DNA from: Lentisphaerota bacterium
GTDB taxonomy: Bacteria > Verrucomicrobiota > Lentisphaeria > Victivallales > Victivallaceae
Reading direction: 5' to 3'
DNA length: 64,000 bases
Assembly (NCBI GenBank): GCA_015061625.1
Contig: SUWG01000003.1
Coordinates: 108,489 to 172,488 of the forward strand
This document shows, one piece after another, positions 26,102-36,260 of this stretch (positions are counted from its first letter, which is position 1; each line of letters begins with the position of its first letter). Position numbers and translations under genes: made by a program. Below the pieces are notes generated by a model. The model was not told where the DNA came from. It searched no databases and saw only the letters and a list, made by a program, of their open reading frames with translations.

Positions 26102-28903
26102 TTAACCATCGACCGGGCGGCCGCCCGCATCGACCTTTTTGCCGTTCTTATCCATGATTCCGGCGATAGCCAAACCGGAAATCAACTTATCTTCCGGCCA
26201 TTCGGGGGCAGGGGCGAAGTCGTTGCCATTGAGATATTCGACCAGAACCCGGAGCATATATTTTGCCCCCGGATCGTCGGCATCGAAACGCCAGCCGCTG
26301 ACCAGCAACCGCCCTTTGCCGACGGTGAATTCGGAAAGCATGGATTTATGTTTGACCATTTTGAATGAGGGGATCAATTCAAAAATCGGGGCAAATTCCG
26401 GCATATCGCCACTGTATATCAACGATTTACTGTTGGTCATCATCGGGAAAAACTGCCAATCCAAAAAGCCGTTATGAGGGAATTTTTCCCAGATCGGGTG
26501 CGCATTGAGCAATGCTCCGCCGTGACCGAGGGAACGGCCGGAAGTAAAGGAGCGGAAGCGTTCTCCGGAGGCCAGCGCAGGGAAGTTGCCGGTCAACAGC
26601 ACTCTGCCGCCGCCGCTGATGAATCTGATCAGGTTTTCATCCAGTTTATCCACGATTTTTACCTGATCATCAAGGGTGAAATCCCCGGCGGGAAAGATCC
26701 AGAAATTCCAGCGGTTTTCCCACGACTTTTCTCCGGTACTCAAGGTGACTTTGAGCGTGGCACTCACCCCTTTTTCGCATGACGGCAGAGTAAAATTGAC
26801 TGCTCCGGCCGGCACGACTTTACCGGGGGCAAAGGTGTCGCAGAGATGTTTGCCAGCCGCAATCACCTGACCGTCGGCGGTGTCAAACGACCATTGCAAA
26901 ACTGCTCCGGATAAGGGTTGTTCCTCAAAGCAGGAAAATTCAATGGTTTCAGAGAATGCGGTTCCGGCGGGGCGGTTTCTCTGATTCCCGGCGGAACAAA
27001 GCAGGATGCTTTCACCGCAGTAACGGCGCACATCGGCAACAGTTTCGCCATATTTTTCCTCATAAAATTCATTGAAAACCCCGCAGGGATAGCCGATCAG
27101 ATGCCAGTGAGTGTCGATGCCGCCCAGATAATCGAAGCCGGAAACGTTGCGCATGGAACGGATATTTTCGATCAGTTGTTTGCGGCATTCCGTGATAAAG
27201 AGTGTATTTTTTTCGTAGTAGATCCGGGCTTTTTCATAAACTCCGTGTTTGGTCATGTGTTCTCTGGCCGCCCGGAAAAGGTCGGTGCCGATAAAGGTAT
27301 TTTCGTAACGGGATTCCAGCGAAAAATCCAGATAGCCGCCGAGAATGCCCGCTTCATGGCAGAGGCATGGCCGCTGATAGACGGCGTTGCGCGCTTCCAT
27401 AAGTTCCCTGCCGGGATATTCATCATGACCGTAACTGAATTCTCCGGCGAGATTGCCGAAGCAATCGGAAATTTCCCGCACCCGGTCGAGCCTTTGAGCA
27501 TCATACTCCATCGGGTAGTGGGTGATTTCCCGCCCGGCATCAAAATCATATTCGATCCCGCGCATGGCTGATTGCGGATTGAAGAGCATTCCGGGGGCCA
27601 TCTGCCGGAGCATGGCGGCAAGTTTTTCCAAACGGATAATGGCCGTTTCGTCGATCTTTTTTTCGTTGCCTTCGCATAATATCACTGCGGATGGATGACG
27701 GCGGATCTGCCGGATGATGTCGGCGGCTTCATCGAAACTCCAGACCGAGGGCAATTCCGTTTCCACCAGCAAACCCAGTTGGTCGCAGGCCTCGTAGAAG
27801 GCTTCCGGCGGACACCAGGTGTGACAGCGCACGAAGTTGAATCCGGCCCGTTGTAAAACGCCCAATTCACGCAGATATTTTTCCCGGTCGCAATGCGGAT
27901 TGGTGGTGTCGGCAAAGTAACAGTGTTCGGTCACGCCCCGGAAAAAGGTGGGAATACCGTTGATCTCTATACTCATCCCGTTGACGGTCAACTGTCTTGC
28001 GCCCCACCGGAATTTGACGGCATCGGTGATTTGCCCATCGGCATCGAGGGTCAGTTCGATATCGCACAATTCCGGGTGGCGGTCGCTCCACAAGGCGGGG
28101 GGACATTGGGAAGTGAATTCAACTCTGCCATCGATGGGGAGCGTGCCGGAATCAAATTTTTCCCCTTTGTACGATATCGACCAGTGCAACATGGCTTTGC
28201 CGCCGCGATTTTCAACGTGCCACACCGGCACACCGTTGGCGAAGGTGATATAGTAATCGCTCAAGGTGGATTGCGGAGTAAGTTTCAAAGCGACTCCGCC
28301 ATTGATGCCGCCTCTTTCCGACTGATATCCCTGGGCGGCAAGTCCCCGGTGCTGACCGGGGCGGGTGCCGAAAGGTATGCCGTCATGACTTTTATCCAGC
28401 CGGTGATAGGCTCCGCCGTCATCGTGGAAATTGCAGACGGCGATGATGAGTTCATTTTCGCCGGGTTTGAGCAGTTTTTCCAGTTGATAAGTGCTGGCGG
28501 TGGAATATCCGGTGGTACTTCCGGCAAAACAGCCGTTGCAGTAAACACTGCAACCCCACATTGCCGGGCCCACGGTCAAAGTGGCACAGCAGAAATCCTG
28601 ATCGACCGTGAAGCGTTTGCGGTAGAATCCGGTGCCGATAAGAAAACTGCTGGCGGCATGAGGCAGCAAAGTGCGCCCCATGGGGAAGTGCGGTTTGCGG
28701 TAATCGGGGTTGAATCTGGCGGTCAGACCGAAGAAATCTTCTTCGTCAAAAAGTTCATAGTGGTCATCCCAGTAGCCGGGCGTGACCATCTGACCGGAAA
28801 ATTCCTCCGGTGCGGGCAGCGGAGAAAGCAGATTGTTGAATGGTTGGGGAGAATAGAAAAAGTCCCATCTGCCGTCAAGGGAAACTGTATTGAAAGCACT
28901 CAT
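26102..28903 (-). CDS. Glycoside hydrolase family 2-type protein (beta-galactosidase-like)
   Basis: About 930 aa; NTVSLDGRWDFFYSP, FYRKRFTV, FFRGVTEHCY, ILCEGNEKK, TE-containing TIM barrel. Confidence 0.8.
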   Translation of the reverse strand: MSAFNTVSLDGRWDFFYSPQPFNNLLSPLPAPEEFSGQMVTPGYWDDHYELFDEEDFFGLTARFNPDYRKPHFPMGRTLLPHAASSFLIGTGFYRKRFTVDQDFCCATLTVGPAMWGCSVYCNGCFAGSTTGYSTASTYQLEKLLKPGENELIIAVCNFHDDGGAYHRLDKSHDGIPFGTRPGQHRGLAAQGYQSERGGINGGVALKLTPQSTLSDYYITFANGVPVWHVENRGGKAMLHWSISYKGEKFDSGTLPIDGRVEFTSQCPPALWSDRHPELCDIELTLDADGQITDAVKFRWGARQLTVNGMSIEINGIPTFFRGVTEHCYFADTTNPHCDREKYLRELGVLQRAGFNFVRCHTWCPPEAFYEACDQLGLLVETELPSVWSFDEAADIIRQIRRHPSAVILCEGNEKKIDETAIIRLEKLAAMLRQMAPGMLFNPQSAMRGIEYDFDAGREITHYPMEYDAQRLDRVREISDCFGNLAGEFSYGHDEYPGRELMEARNAVYQRPCLCHEAGILGGYLDFSLESRYENTFIGTDLFRAAREHMTKHGVYEKARIYYEKNTLFITECRKQLIENIRSMRNVSGFDYLGGIDTHWHLIGYPCGVFNEFYEEKYGETVADVRRYCGESILLCSAGNQRNRPAGTAFSETIEFSCFEEQPLSGAVLQWSFDTADGQVIAAGKHLCDTFAPGKVVPAGAVNFTLPSCEKGVSATLKVTLSTGEKSWENRWNFWIFPAGDFTLDDQVKIVDKLDENLIRFISGGGRVLLTGNFPALASGERFRSFTSGRSLGHGGALLNAHPIWEKFPHNGFLDWQFFPMMTNSKSLIYSGDMPEFAPIFELIPSFKMVKHKSMLSEFTVGKGRLLVSGWRFDADDPGAKYMLRVLVEYLNGNDFAPAPEWPEDKLISGLAIAGIMDKNGKKVDAGGRPVDG

Positions 28904-29078
28904 GATCTTGTTTTGATTTCGGTTGATATTCAATTTTACATACTATAACTTCACGGATGACAATTTGCAAACCGGATTTGTTCCGGGATCGGGTAAAAAA
29001 GCGGGATTTACCGGTGTTTTTCTTGACAAAACGGCAAAACGATGCTTTATTTATGTGGAATACATCACAGGTGATTTT

Positions 29079-30779
29079 ATGAACAGACGAAAAGTACATC
29101 AGCATCATACTTTGCAAACCTTTATCAGCGGTCACCGCAATCCGGATATCGATTCGCTGGCGGCCGCCGCCGGATTGGCCGTTTTACGCGGCCGTCACGG
29201 AGAAGGTGAATTCATTCCGTTGTGTCCGGGGGTGTTGCCCGACCGGGCGAAATATCTCTTTGACCGCTTTCAAATCCCTTATCCGGTCAGCCGCAACGAT
29301 GTGTATATCAAAATCGCCGATCTGATGAGCGATGTGCCGCTGGTCGGCGGCGATATGCCGCTGTTTTCCGCAGTGGAAAAGTTGCGGGAGACCCGGTTGG
29401 CAAGATTGCCGGTGACGGATGAAAACGGCCGTTATCTGGGAATGTTGAGCGGCCTGGCACTTTTGAGCAAACTTTTGAGTGTCGGCGGTGATGGTGACGG
29501 CGGCGACGGTCTGACCGGGCGCAAAGTTTATTCTTCGGCGGCATTGATCAAAGAGGTGCTGGAAGCGGAATTGCTCACCGGGGAAAATCTGGCTGCCGGT
29601 CAGGATTTTGAAGTTTATGTGGCCGCCATGAGTGCGGCGACATTTAAAAAACATCTGCCGTCATGCAGTGAAAAACTGGCGGTGATCGTCGGCGACCGGC
29701 CGGATATCCAGCAGTTGGTCGTTGAACGCAATATCCGGTTGATGATCGTTACCGGCAACCGCCCGGTAAGTGACGAAGTTCTGGCCAAAGCCAGAGAAAA
29801 CAAGGTGGTTTTACTGCTTACCGGCCTGGATTCGGCCGCGGCGATACGCCGGTTGAAATTCAGTGTGCCGGTGAAATTTGCGGTGAAACGTGACGATGAA
29901 GAATTGATCGTTTCGCCCGCTGACCGTTTGCGGGATGTCAAGCGGAAGATACTTGACCATTATGAAGATGTGATCCCGGCAGTGGATAATGACGGCATTT
30001 TGAAAGGGGTGATCCTCAAACACACCTTGCATCAGCAGCCGCCTTACCGGATGATCCTGGTCGATCACAATGAGATCGATCAGAGTCCGCCGGGAGTGGA
30101 GGAAATCCCGGTGGTCGAGGTGGTCGATCACCACCGGATCGGCATGATGCCGACGGCGGTGCCGATACGTTTTACCGGCGATGTGGTCGGCAGCAGTTGT
30201 ACACTGGTGGCGATGATGTACCGCAGTGCCGGCGAGAGATTGACTCCGGAAATGGCCGGATTGCTTTTAGGCGGCATAATTTCCGATACTCTGCTGTTGA
30301 AATCCCCGACCACTGCCGATCTTGACCGGCGGATGTGTGACTGGCTGGAAAAACTTTCCGGGGTGGGGCGCAAAGAATTGATGGATGAATTGTTGCAGAT
30401 CGACTCACCGCTGGCGGTCAAACCGGCACTGGAAGTTATCAATGGCGACCGCAAAGATTACACCGACCGGAATATCCGTTTCGCCCTGTCGCAGGTCGAG
30501 GAGAGCAATCTGGAATTGCTCCATCAGCGCAGAAGTGAATTGACTGAAGCGATGTACAAAATCATGGAAACGGAAAAACTGGACTTTTTCGGCTTGCTGG
30601 TGACCGATGCGGTGCGGGGCAATTCTGAATTGCTGGCACTGGGTGACCGGGCCATGCGGCGCAGTCTGCCGTACCGCAGTGACGATGATGAAATTTTCCT
30701 GCTGCCGGGGGTGTTGAGCCGCAAAAAACAGTTGTTGCCGCAGATGTTGTCGATCACATCTACCTTACAGGATAAATAG
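29079..30779 (+). CDS. Manganese-dependent inorganic pyrophosphatase with CBS/DRTGG regulatory region
   Basis: SGHRNPDIDSLAAAAGLA, VDHNEIDQSP, VVDHHRIG motifs of DHH/PPase-C family; intervening CBS-like segments. Confidence 0.88.
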   Translation: MNRRKVHQHHTLQTFISGHRNPDIDSLAAAAGLAVLRGRHGEGEFIPLCPGVLPDRAKYLFDRFQIPYPVSRNDVYIKIADLMSDVPLVGGDMPLFSAVEKLRETRLARLPVTDENGRYLGMLSGLALLSKLLSVGGDGDGGDGLTGRKVYSSAALIKEVLEAELLTGENLAAGQDFEVYVAAMSAATFKKHLPSCSEKLAVIVGDRPDIQQLVVERNIRLMIVTGNRPVSDEVLAKARENKVVLLLTGLDSAAAIRRLKFSVPVKFAVKRDDEELIVSPADRLRDVKRKILDHYEDVIPAVDNDGILKGVILKHTLHQQPPYRMILVDHNEIDQSPPGVEEIPVVEVVDHHRIGMMPTAVPIRFTGDVVGSSCTLVAMMYRSAGERLTPEMAGLLLGGIISDTLLLKSPTTADLDRRMCDWLEKLSGVGRKELMDELLQIDSPLAVKPALEVINGDRKDYTDRNIRFALSQVEESNLELLHQRRSELTEAMYKIMETEKLDFFGLLVTDAVRGNSELLALGDRAMRRSLPYRSDDDEIFLLPGVLSRKKQLLPQMLSITSTLQDK

Positions 30780-30795
30780 GTACAGAGAGGGAGAA

Positions 30796-31101
30796 ATGAA
30801 AAAGATTCTGTTTCAGATGGTGTTTATGATGTTGTGCGCTCTGGTGCTTTGCGGTTGCGTTTGTGACCATACCCATGTGCCGGGCAGGGTGATCAACCAT
30901 CCGGCGGAGCCGGATAGTACCGATGCATTTTTCTGTATTTTGGATTATATGCTTTTCACTCCGGATGGTCAATGGCGGGAAAGCGATCAGCGTGATGCCC
31001 AGATCCAGCGTGAACAGCAGGAACGGGAGGCACGGGAAGCACGGGAGCAGGAACAGGAACGGGAGCGTTTGCGTCAAACCCGTCCCCGCCGTCAGAGATG
31101 A
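30796..31101 (+). CDS. Small lipoprotein with charged Glu/Arg/Gln tail
   Basis: Lipobox LVLCGC; tail QREQQEREAREAREQEQERERLRQTRPRRQR. Confidence 0.65.
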   Translation: MKKILFQMVFMMLCALVLCGCVCDHTHVPGRVINHPAEPDSTDAFFCILDYMLFTPDGQWRESDQRDAQIQREQQEREAREAREQEQERERLRQTRPRRQR

Positions 31102-31117
31102 ACGGAGTAAGGCGGAT

Positions 31118-32071
31118 ATGAGTATGGTAAAGTGTCGTGCGCCGCGCAACCGGACATTGCAACTGACTGCGGATGAATCGGATGAGTTGTTGAAACACAC
31201 GGTTTTTCCTGCCGGAAGCCGGTTGACTTTACCGGAAGTGGAAAACCGGATCATTTGCGGTGACATCTTTGCTGTTGCTCCGCTTCTGCCCCGGAATTTT
31301 GCCGATCTTATTATTGTCGATCCGCCGTATAACCTGACCAAAAATTTCAATGGCAGAGTATTCAAAAGTACCAATATAGCGGAGTATGAAGATTATACCC
31401 GCAGTTGGCTGTCATTGATCGCTCCGTTGCTCAAGACGGCGGGTTCGATCTATGTCTGCTGTGACTGGATAAGTTCTCCGGTGATCGGTCGGGTGCTGGG
31501 TGAATTTTTCGTCTTGCGCAACCGGATAACCTGGCAGCGGGAAAAGGGGCGCGGGGCGGCGGGAAACTGGAAAAATTCTTCCGAAGATATCTATTTTGCC
31601 ACGGCCGGAAAATCTTATACATTCAACCTTGAAGCGGTGAAAATGCGGCGGCGGGTGATTGCTCCCTACCGTTGTGACGGCAAGCCGAAAGACTGGGTGG
31701 CAAGTGACAGCGGCAATTACCGGGATAGTTGTCCGGGGAATTTCTGGGATGATATAACGGTGCCATTCTGGTCGATGCCGGAAAATACCGATCATCCCAC
31801 GCAGAAGCCGGAAAAACTTTTAGCCAAACTGATTCTGGCTTCCAGCAACGAAAATATGGTGGTTTTCGACCCATTCGGCGGCAGTGGTTCGACGGCGGTG
31901 ACGGCGAAAAAACTCCGCCGGCGTTACTGTTCGGTGGAAATCGACCGTAACTATTGTGCCTGGGCGGAAAAGCGGCTTCAGATCGCGGAAAATGATAAAA
32001 GTATCCAGGGCTTTGACGGTAAAGTTTTCTATGAACGCAACACTGTGCCGCCAACGGGGAAAAAAGGTTGA
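31118..32071 (+). CDS. Beta-class site-specific DNA methyltransferase, apparently orphan
   Basis: LIIVDPPYNLTKNF, HPTQKPEKLL, VFDPFGGSGSTAVTAKKLRRRYCSVEID; start at MSMVKCRAP. Confidence 0.85.
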   Translation: MSMVKCRAPRNRTLQLTADESDELLKHTVFPAGSRLTLPEVENRIICGDIFAVAPLLPRNFADLIIVDPPYNLTKNFNGRVFKSTNIAEYEDYTRSWLSLIAPLLKTAGSIYVCCDWISSPVIGRVLGEFFVLRNRITWQREKGRGAAGNWKNSSEDIYFATAGKSYTFNLEAVKMRRRVIAPYRCDGKPKDWVASDSGNYRDSCPGNFWDDITVPFWSMPENTDHPTQKPEKLLAKLILASSNENMVVFDPFGGSGSTAVTAKKLRRRYCSVEIDRNYCAWAEKRLQIAENDKSIQGFDGKVFYERNTVPPTGKKG

Positions 32072-32072
32072 T

Positions 32073-33875
32073 TCAGTAAGAGTCGGCTTCCCGGATCAGT
32101 CCCCGGTAAAGTTTGAAAATATCCACCGCAGAAACAAAACCCATGAATTTGCCGTCTTTATTTTTTACCGGCAGATGCTCAAGGCGGCTTTTTTCCAGCA
32201 TATTCATCGCTCTGGATAAGTCATCATCCTCATTGAGTATCCACTTCGGGGCTTCCATAAGGTCGAAAACCAGCATACTGCCCGCCAGACGGGGATCAAG
32301 AAGAATGGGTGTGATCTGCTCCAGATGGAGGATGCCTTCCAATTCACCGGAGTCATTGAGTACCGGGAAAAGATCGCTTTTGGGGGAATCTTCAATGATC
32401 CGGCTCAACTGTGAAACATTGAGTTCCGGGGCAAGCCGGGTATATTCCGGAGTGATACAGACCCGCACAGAAAGGGTGCGGAGCAGGGCCTGATCCCGGT
32501 CATCGGTCAGCAGATCGGCTTCCGCAAGGGCTTTGCGGTAGATCGAATGCGGCTCAAAGAAACGTGCCACGGCATGAGCCACGCTGGAAACGATCATCAG
32601 CGGCACCAGCAGAATATAACTGTAAGTGACTTCCGCAATAAGGAATATTCCGGTCAATGGCGCCCGCAGAACTGCGGAAAACACTCCGCACATACCGATA
32701 ACGATGAAGTTGGCTTCATGCAATTCGGCCATGCCGGAAAGGTTGATCATCCGGGCAAAGGCGAAGCCGGAAAAGGCCCCGATGAACATTGCCGGAGCGA
32801 AAATGCCGCCGTCACCGCCGGAATTTACTGTCAATTCTGAAACGGCCGCTTTCAGTAATATCGCCGCCGCCACGACCACTGCCAATGCTGCCGGCAGCGG
32901 CAGACCGGCAAGTACCGGGCAATACTCTTGCAAAACTTCCAACTCCCCATGAAACAGCCGGGAAATGAAGTAGTATCCCTGACCGCGCAAGACCGGGAAA
33001 AAGGCCAGGATCGTTCCCATAATGATCCCCCCGGCGAGCAACCGCCGTCCGGGAGCCGGCAGTGTTTTTTTCAGCAATCCGGAAATGTAATAGACGCTTT
33101 TGATGACGAAAACCCCGATGAGCGCACAGAAAATGCCGCAGAGAAAATAGTAGGGTATGGCATCCAGACGCCATTGGGGATTGATGACAAACAGCGGCGG
33201 TTCATGATAAAAGAGCGCGCGGGAAACCACCATCGCCACTGCGCTGGATATCAGCATCGGGATCAGTGCCGCCACGCTGAATTGCGGCAGCAGAACTTCA
33301 ATGGCAAACAAAACTCCGCCGATCGGACTTTGGAATATGGCGGAAATGGCGGCGGCGGCACCGCAACCGATCATCAGCATCTTCTGCCGCCGGTCAATGC
33401 CGAAAAATCCGGCGGTATTCGCTCCGATCGCCGCTCCGGTCAGCACGCTCGGAGCTTCCAACCCCGCCGAGCCTCCGCAGCCGACCGACAGCGCACTGGA
33501 AATAACATGGTTGAAGGTCTCTTTCAGGGGAATGCCGGTACGTCTGCGGTTGAGAGACAAAATCAGCGGACTTAAACTTTTGGCATAACGGTTGCCGCCG
33601 ATGAGCCGCTGGGAAAAGTATGAAAGCGTGATACCGGTCACCGGCATCAGGAAAAACAGGGCCGTTGCCCAGTAAGAACCGTTGTTCCGGAGCAGTTGGC
33701 CGCAATGTTCCAGACCGGCGACCAATTCATGCAGAATTGCCGCGGCCACGGCGGCAGTTACCCCGATGAGCATGGCGATCGGCACCGCCCGGTAACGCGA
33801 ACCGAACCGGGTTTCCCACAGGCGGCGCAGGCGCAAAACTGATTTGCGGCGCAATTTGATCAAAAATCTGCTCAT
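32073..33875 (-). CDS. ClC-family chloride channel with CBS domains
   Basis: GCGGSAGLEAPSVLTGAAIG, GGDGGIFAPAMFIGAFSGF; C-term CBS pair. Confidence 0.9.
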   Translation of the reverse strand: MSRFLIKLRRKSVLRLRRLWETRFGSRYRAVPIAMLIGVTAAVAAAILHELVAGLEHCGQLLRNNGSYWATALFFLMPVTGITLSYFSQRLIGGNRYAKSLSPLILSLNRRRTGIPLKETFNHVISSALSVGCGGSAGLEAPSVLTGAAIGANTAGFFGIDRRQKMLMIGCGAAAAISAIFQSPIGGVLFAIEVLLPQFSVAALIPMLISSAVAMVVSRALFYHEPPLFVINPQWRLDAIPYYFLCGIFCALIGVFVIKSVYYISGLLKKTLPAPGRRLLAGGIIMGTILAFFPVLRGQGYYFISRLFHGELEVLQEYCPVLAGLPLPAALAVVVAAAILLKAAVSELTVNSGGDGGIFAPAMFIGAFSGFAFARMINLSGMAELHEANFIVIGMCGVFSAVLRAPLTGIFLIAEVTYSYILLVPLMIVSSVAHAVARFFEPHSIYRKALAEADLLTDDRDQALLRTLSVRVCITPEYTRLAPELNVSQLSRIIEDSPKSDLFPVLNDSGELEGILHLEQITPILLDPRLAGSMLVFDLMEAPKWILNEDDDLSRAMNMLEKSRLEHLPVKNKDGKFMGFVSAVDIFKLYRGLIREADSY

Positions 33876-33967
33876 TTTACCGGGTGATATCCTGTAAACA
33901 TTTGATAGACAACTCTATAATATAGCACAGTTTGATCTCTTTTACAAGATTTCATCCGGTGATAACT

Positions 33968-34603
33968 TCAAATAAAAGCGCGGGAAAGTTTCCGGGCGAT
34001 CTCCGTGCCGGTGACTGTTTCGCCGGGCAGTTTCAATATTTTTACCCAGTCATTTTCTTCTGAAAGGGTGATCAGACCGGCATGAGCCGCCAAATTACCG
34101 ATCAGGGAACCGGCGGGAAATTCCAGGGCTTTGGCGCAGAGGATGAAGTCGCAGTCGATATCCAGAATATAGGGGATAGAGGGGAAATTTTCCGGCAGAA
34201 GCGGAGCAAGAAAACGGTCACTTAAAACGGTTTCCAGCACCGGCCGGGCGTCATCCGGAGCATTGAGAATGGTTGGCAAATCCGGGATATCCGGGTGGTT
34301 GCGCACATCCAGAAGCGGATGCTCCGGCGGTATGGCGCAGGGGGATAAGGCGATTATCACCGCCTGACTGATGATACCGCTTCTCAACGCCCAGTCAAAG
34401 TGTTCGTCATGGTGAAGCTCTTTGACTGCCGCAGCGGCATCGCCGGGCAGGGGGATGTTGCGCCGTTGGCAATTCAGCGTGTCGGTGTGGAAATCCAGCG
34501 ACAACACCTGCGGGGCAACGGCACACTCTTTCCGGAATTTTTCCCACGCTTCCAGCACTTCATGGTGCAATGAAACGGTTACACACTTATTCATGAAAAC
34601 CAA
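33968..34603 (-). CDS. UPF0489-like protein
   Basis: SLDFHTDTLNCQ and LDIDCDFILCA arginase-like Asp motifs. Confidence 0.55.
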   Translation of the reverse strand: MVFMNKCVTVSLHHEVLEAWEKFRKECAVAPQVLSLDFHTDTLNCQRRNIPLPGDAAAAVKELHHDEHFDWALRSGIISQAVIIALSPCAIPPEHPLLDVRNHPDIPDLPTILNAPDDARPVLETVLSDRFLAPLLPENFPSIPYILDIDCDFILCAKALEFPAGSLIGNLAAHAGLITLSEENDWVKILKLPGETVTGTEIARKLSRAFI

Positions 34604-34632
34604 AAAAAGCCGGTCGTTTCCAACCGGCTCAT
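34600..34632 (-). terminator. Intrinsic terminator downstream of the NifU-like gene
   Basis: Minus strand AGCCGGT-tggaaacg-ACCGGCT-TTTTTT. Confidence 0.75.
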
Positions 34633-34651
34633 GCTGATTCGTGTTACCGGA

Positions 34652-34882
34652 TCACATCACTCTTTCGAGGGTGATTTCCGGGTCGAGTTCTTCCCGCAAA
34701 ATGCGTTCCAGACCCTCTTTGATGGTCATCGTGGCGTGAGGACAGCTGCCGCAGGCCCCGCGCAGACGCAATTTTACCAGTTTTCCTTCGATGGAAACAA
34801 CTTCCAGATCGCCGCCGTCGGCTTGCAGACAACTGCGCAATTCATTCAGACGGGCGGAAATTTTTGCCGCAAGATCATCCAT
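34652..34882 (-). CDS. NifU C-terminal domain Fe-S scaffold protein
   Basis: LRSCLQADGGDLEVVSI...LRGACGSCPHATMTIKEGLERILREE; start at MDDLAAKI. Confidence 0.88.
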   Translation of the reverse strand: MDDLAAKISARLNELRSCLQADGGDLEVVSIEGKLVKLRLRGACGSCPHATMTIKEGLERILREELDPEITLERVM

Positions 34883-35094
34883 GATTATTTTCTCCTGAAT
34901 TAAGTTTTTTTTCATCATTCCGGTCAACCGGAAGCAACACTGTCAAATATAGCCCGTTTTTGTAATAAAAACAAGTCATCCGCTGAAAAAAAACGTGATT
35001 TGCTTATCGGGGGCAACTTGAAAAAAGAGTTTGGCGGTGGTAAATTATATAATTAGGTATTTAGAATTATATCAAAGTTGATTATACGAAAGGG

Positions 35095-35703
35095 ATGATT
35101 ATGGCAGAGGAACTTCAAAGCCTGCTTGAGAAGATCAATCAGGATGGCATCAAGAAAGCCGAGGCGCAAAAGGCGGCAATCGTTGCGGCGGCCGAAGCCG
35201 AGGCGGCAGAGATCATCGCCAATGCACAGAAAGAGGCCGCAAAGATCATTTCCGCGGCGCAGCAGGAAGCGGAATCCACCGCCCAGCGCACCGCCGGAGC
35301 ATTGGAACAATCCCGCCGGGATATCCTTTTGCAGTTGCGGGAGGAATTGGCTGACCGTCTGCATGAGGCGATCCAGGATGCCGGAAGTGCGGCACTTTCT
35401 CCGGAATTCATGGCCGCTTTGGTGCGGGAGCTGGCTCTGGCTTTCAGCGTTGCGCCCGATACTCCGGTCACCGTCCGCAGTGCGGTGAAAGATGCCGCCA
35501 AACTGGATGCCGCATTGCGCAGTGCGCTGGCAGATTCTTTTGTGAAAGAGCCGAAAGTTTTTACCGGCAAAGAGATCGCTCATGGTATGGAAGTTTCCTT
35601 TGACGGCGGCAGATGCTTCTACGATTTCACGCTCGATGCGGTTTCCGATCTGCTCAATGAGTATGTCGGGGAGAAATTGAGCAGTATATTCAAGGCGAAG
35701 TAA
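35095..35703 (+). CDS. atpE: V-type ATP synthase subunit E
   Basis: Ala/Glu-rich coiled-coil N-term, first gene of V-ATPase operon. Confidence 0.75.
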   Translation: MIMAEELQSLLEKINQDGIKKAEAQKAAIVAAAEAEAAEIIANAQKEAAKIISAAQQEAESTAQRTAGALEQSRRDILLQLREELADRLHEAIQDAGSAALSPEFMAALVRELALAFSVAPDTPVTVRSAVKDAAKLDAALRSALADSFVKEPKVFTGKEIAHGMEVSFDGGRCFYDFTLDAVSDLLNEYVGEKLSSIFKAK

Positions 35704-35705
35704 AA

Positions 35706-36233
35706 ATGATCTATCCCTTTTTCAGTGCCATTTTGCCGGTGCTTCTTCCGGGAGCCATTCCGGAGTTGAGCGTGGCGGAATTTGATGCCATGGCACAGGA
35801 GGCCCTTTCAGAAAAGGCTTTTGCCCGGTTGCTTTCCATGGATGATCCGCAGGCCGCTGAAAAGATCCCGGTCTGCGCCGCCATGCGGCAATTCCGGGAG
35901 TGCCTGAATTACCGCATTGCCCTGATCCGCGCCGAAAGGTTGAAAGTCAGCGACCGCTTTGAGGTGCCGGATGAACTTTTCGGCGAAATAGATTTCGCCT
36001 TGAATTCAGCGATCACCGCATCACCGCTGGAGCGGGAAAAATTGATCGATGCGGCGCTGTGGCGCAAACTTGACGATCTGGAAACCGGTCACGGGATGGA
36101 TTTTGAATATCTCTGTATCTACCGGATGCGTTTGCAGATACTGGAAAAATATTGCGGCCGCAGTGAAGAAGACGGCCGGGGAAATTTTGAAGCGGCTCTG
36201 GAAAAACTGGCCGGAAAATTCAATGAACCGTAA
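35706..36233 (+). CDS. DUF2764-like V-ATPase operon protein
   Basis: 175 aa between E and A subunits as in chlamydial-type V-ATPase operons. Confidence 0.65.
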   Translation: MIYPFFSAILPVLLPGAIPELSVAEFDAMAQEALSEKAFARLLSMDDPQAAEKIPVCAAMRQFRECLNYRIALIRAERLKVSDRFEVPDELFGEIDFALNSAITASPLEREKLIDAALWRKLDDLETGHGMDFEYLCIYRMRLQILEKYCGRSEEDGRGNFEAALEKLAGKFNEP

Positions 36234-36260
36234 TCTCTTTTGCAAGGAGTTGTTTTTGTT

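Noticed and set aside
27893-28948. 351-aa plus-strand ORF (also 26918..27571) antisense to GH2
   Set aside because: Overlaps a clear GH2 enzyme; no SD or recognisable motifs
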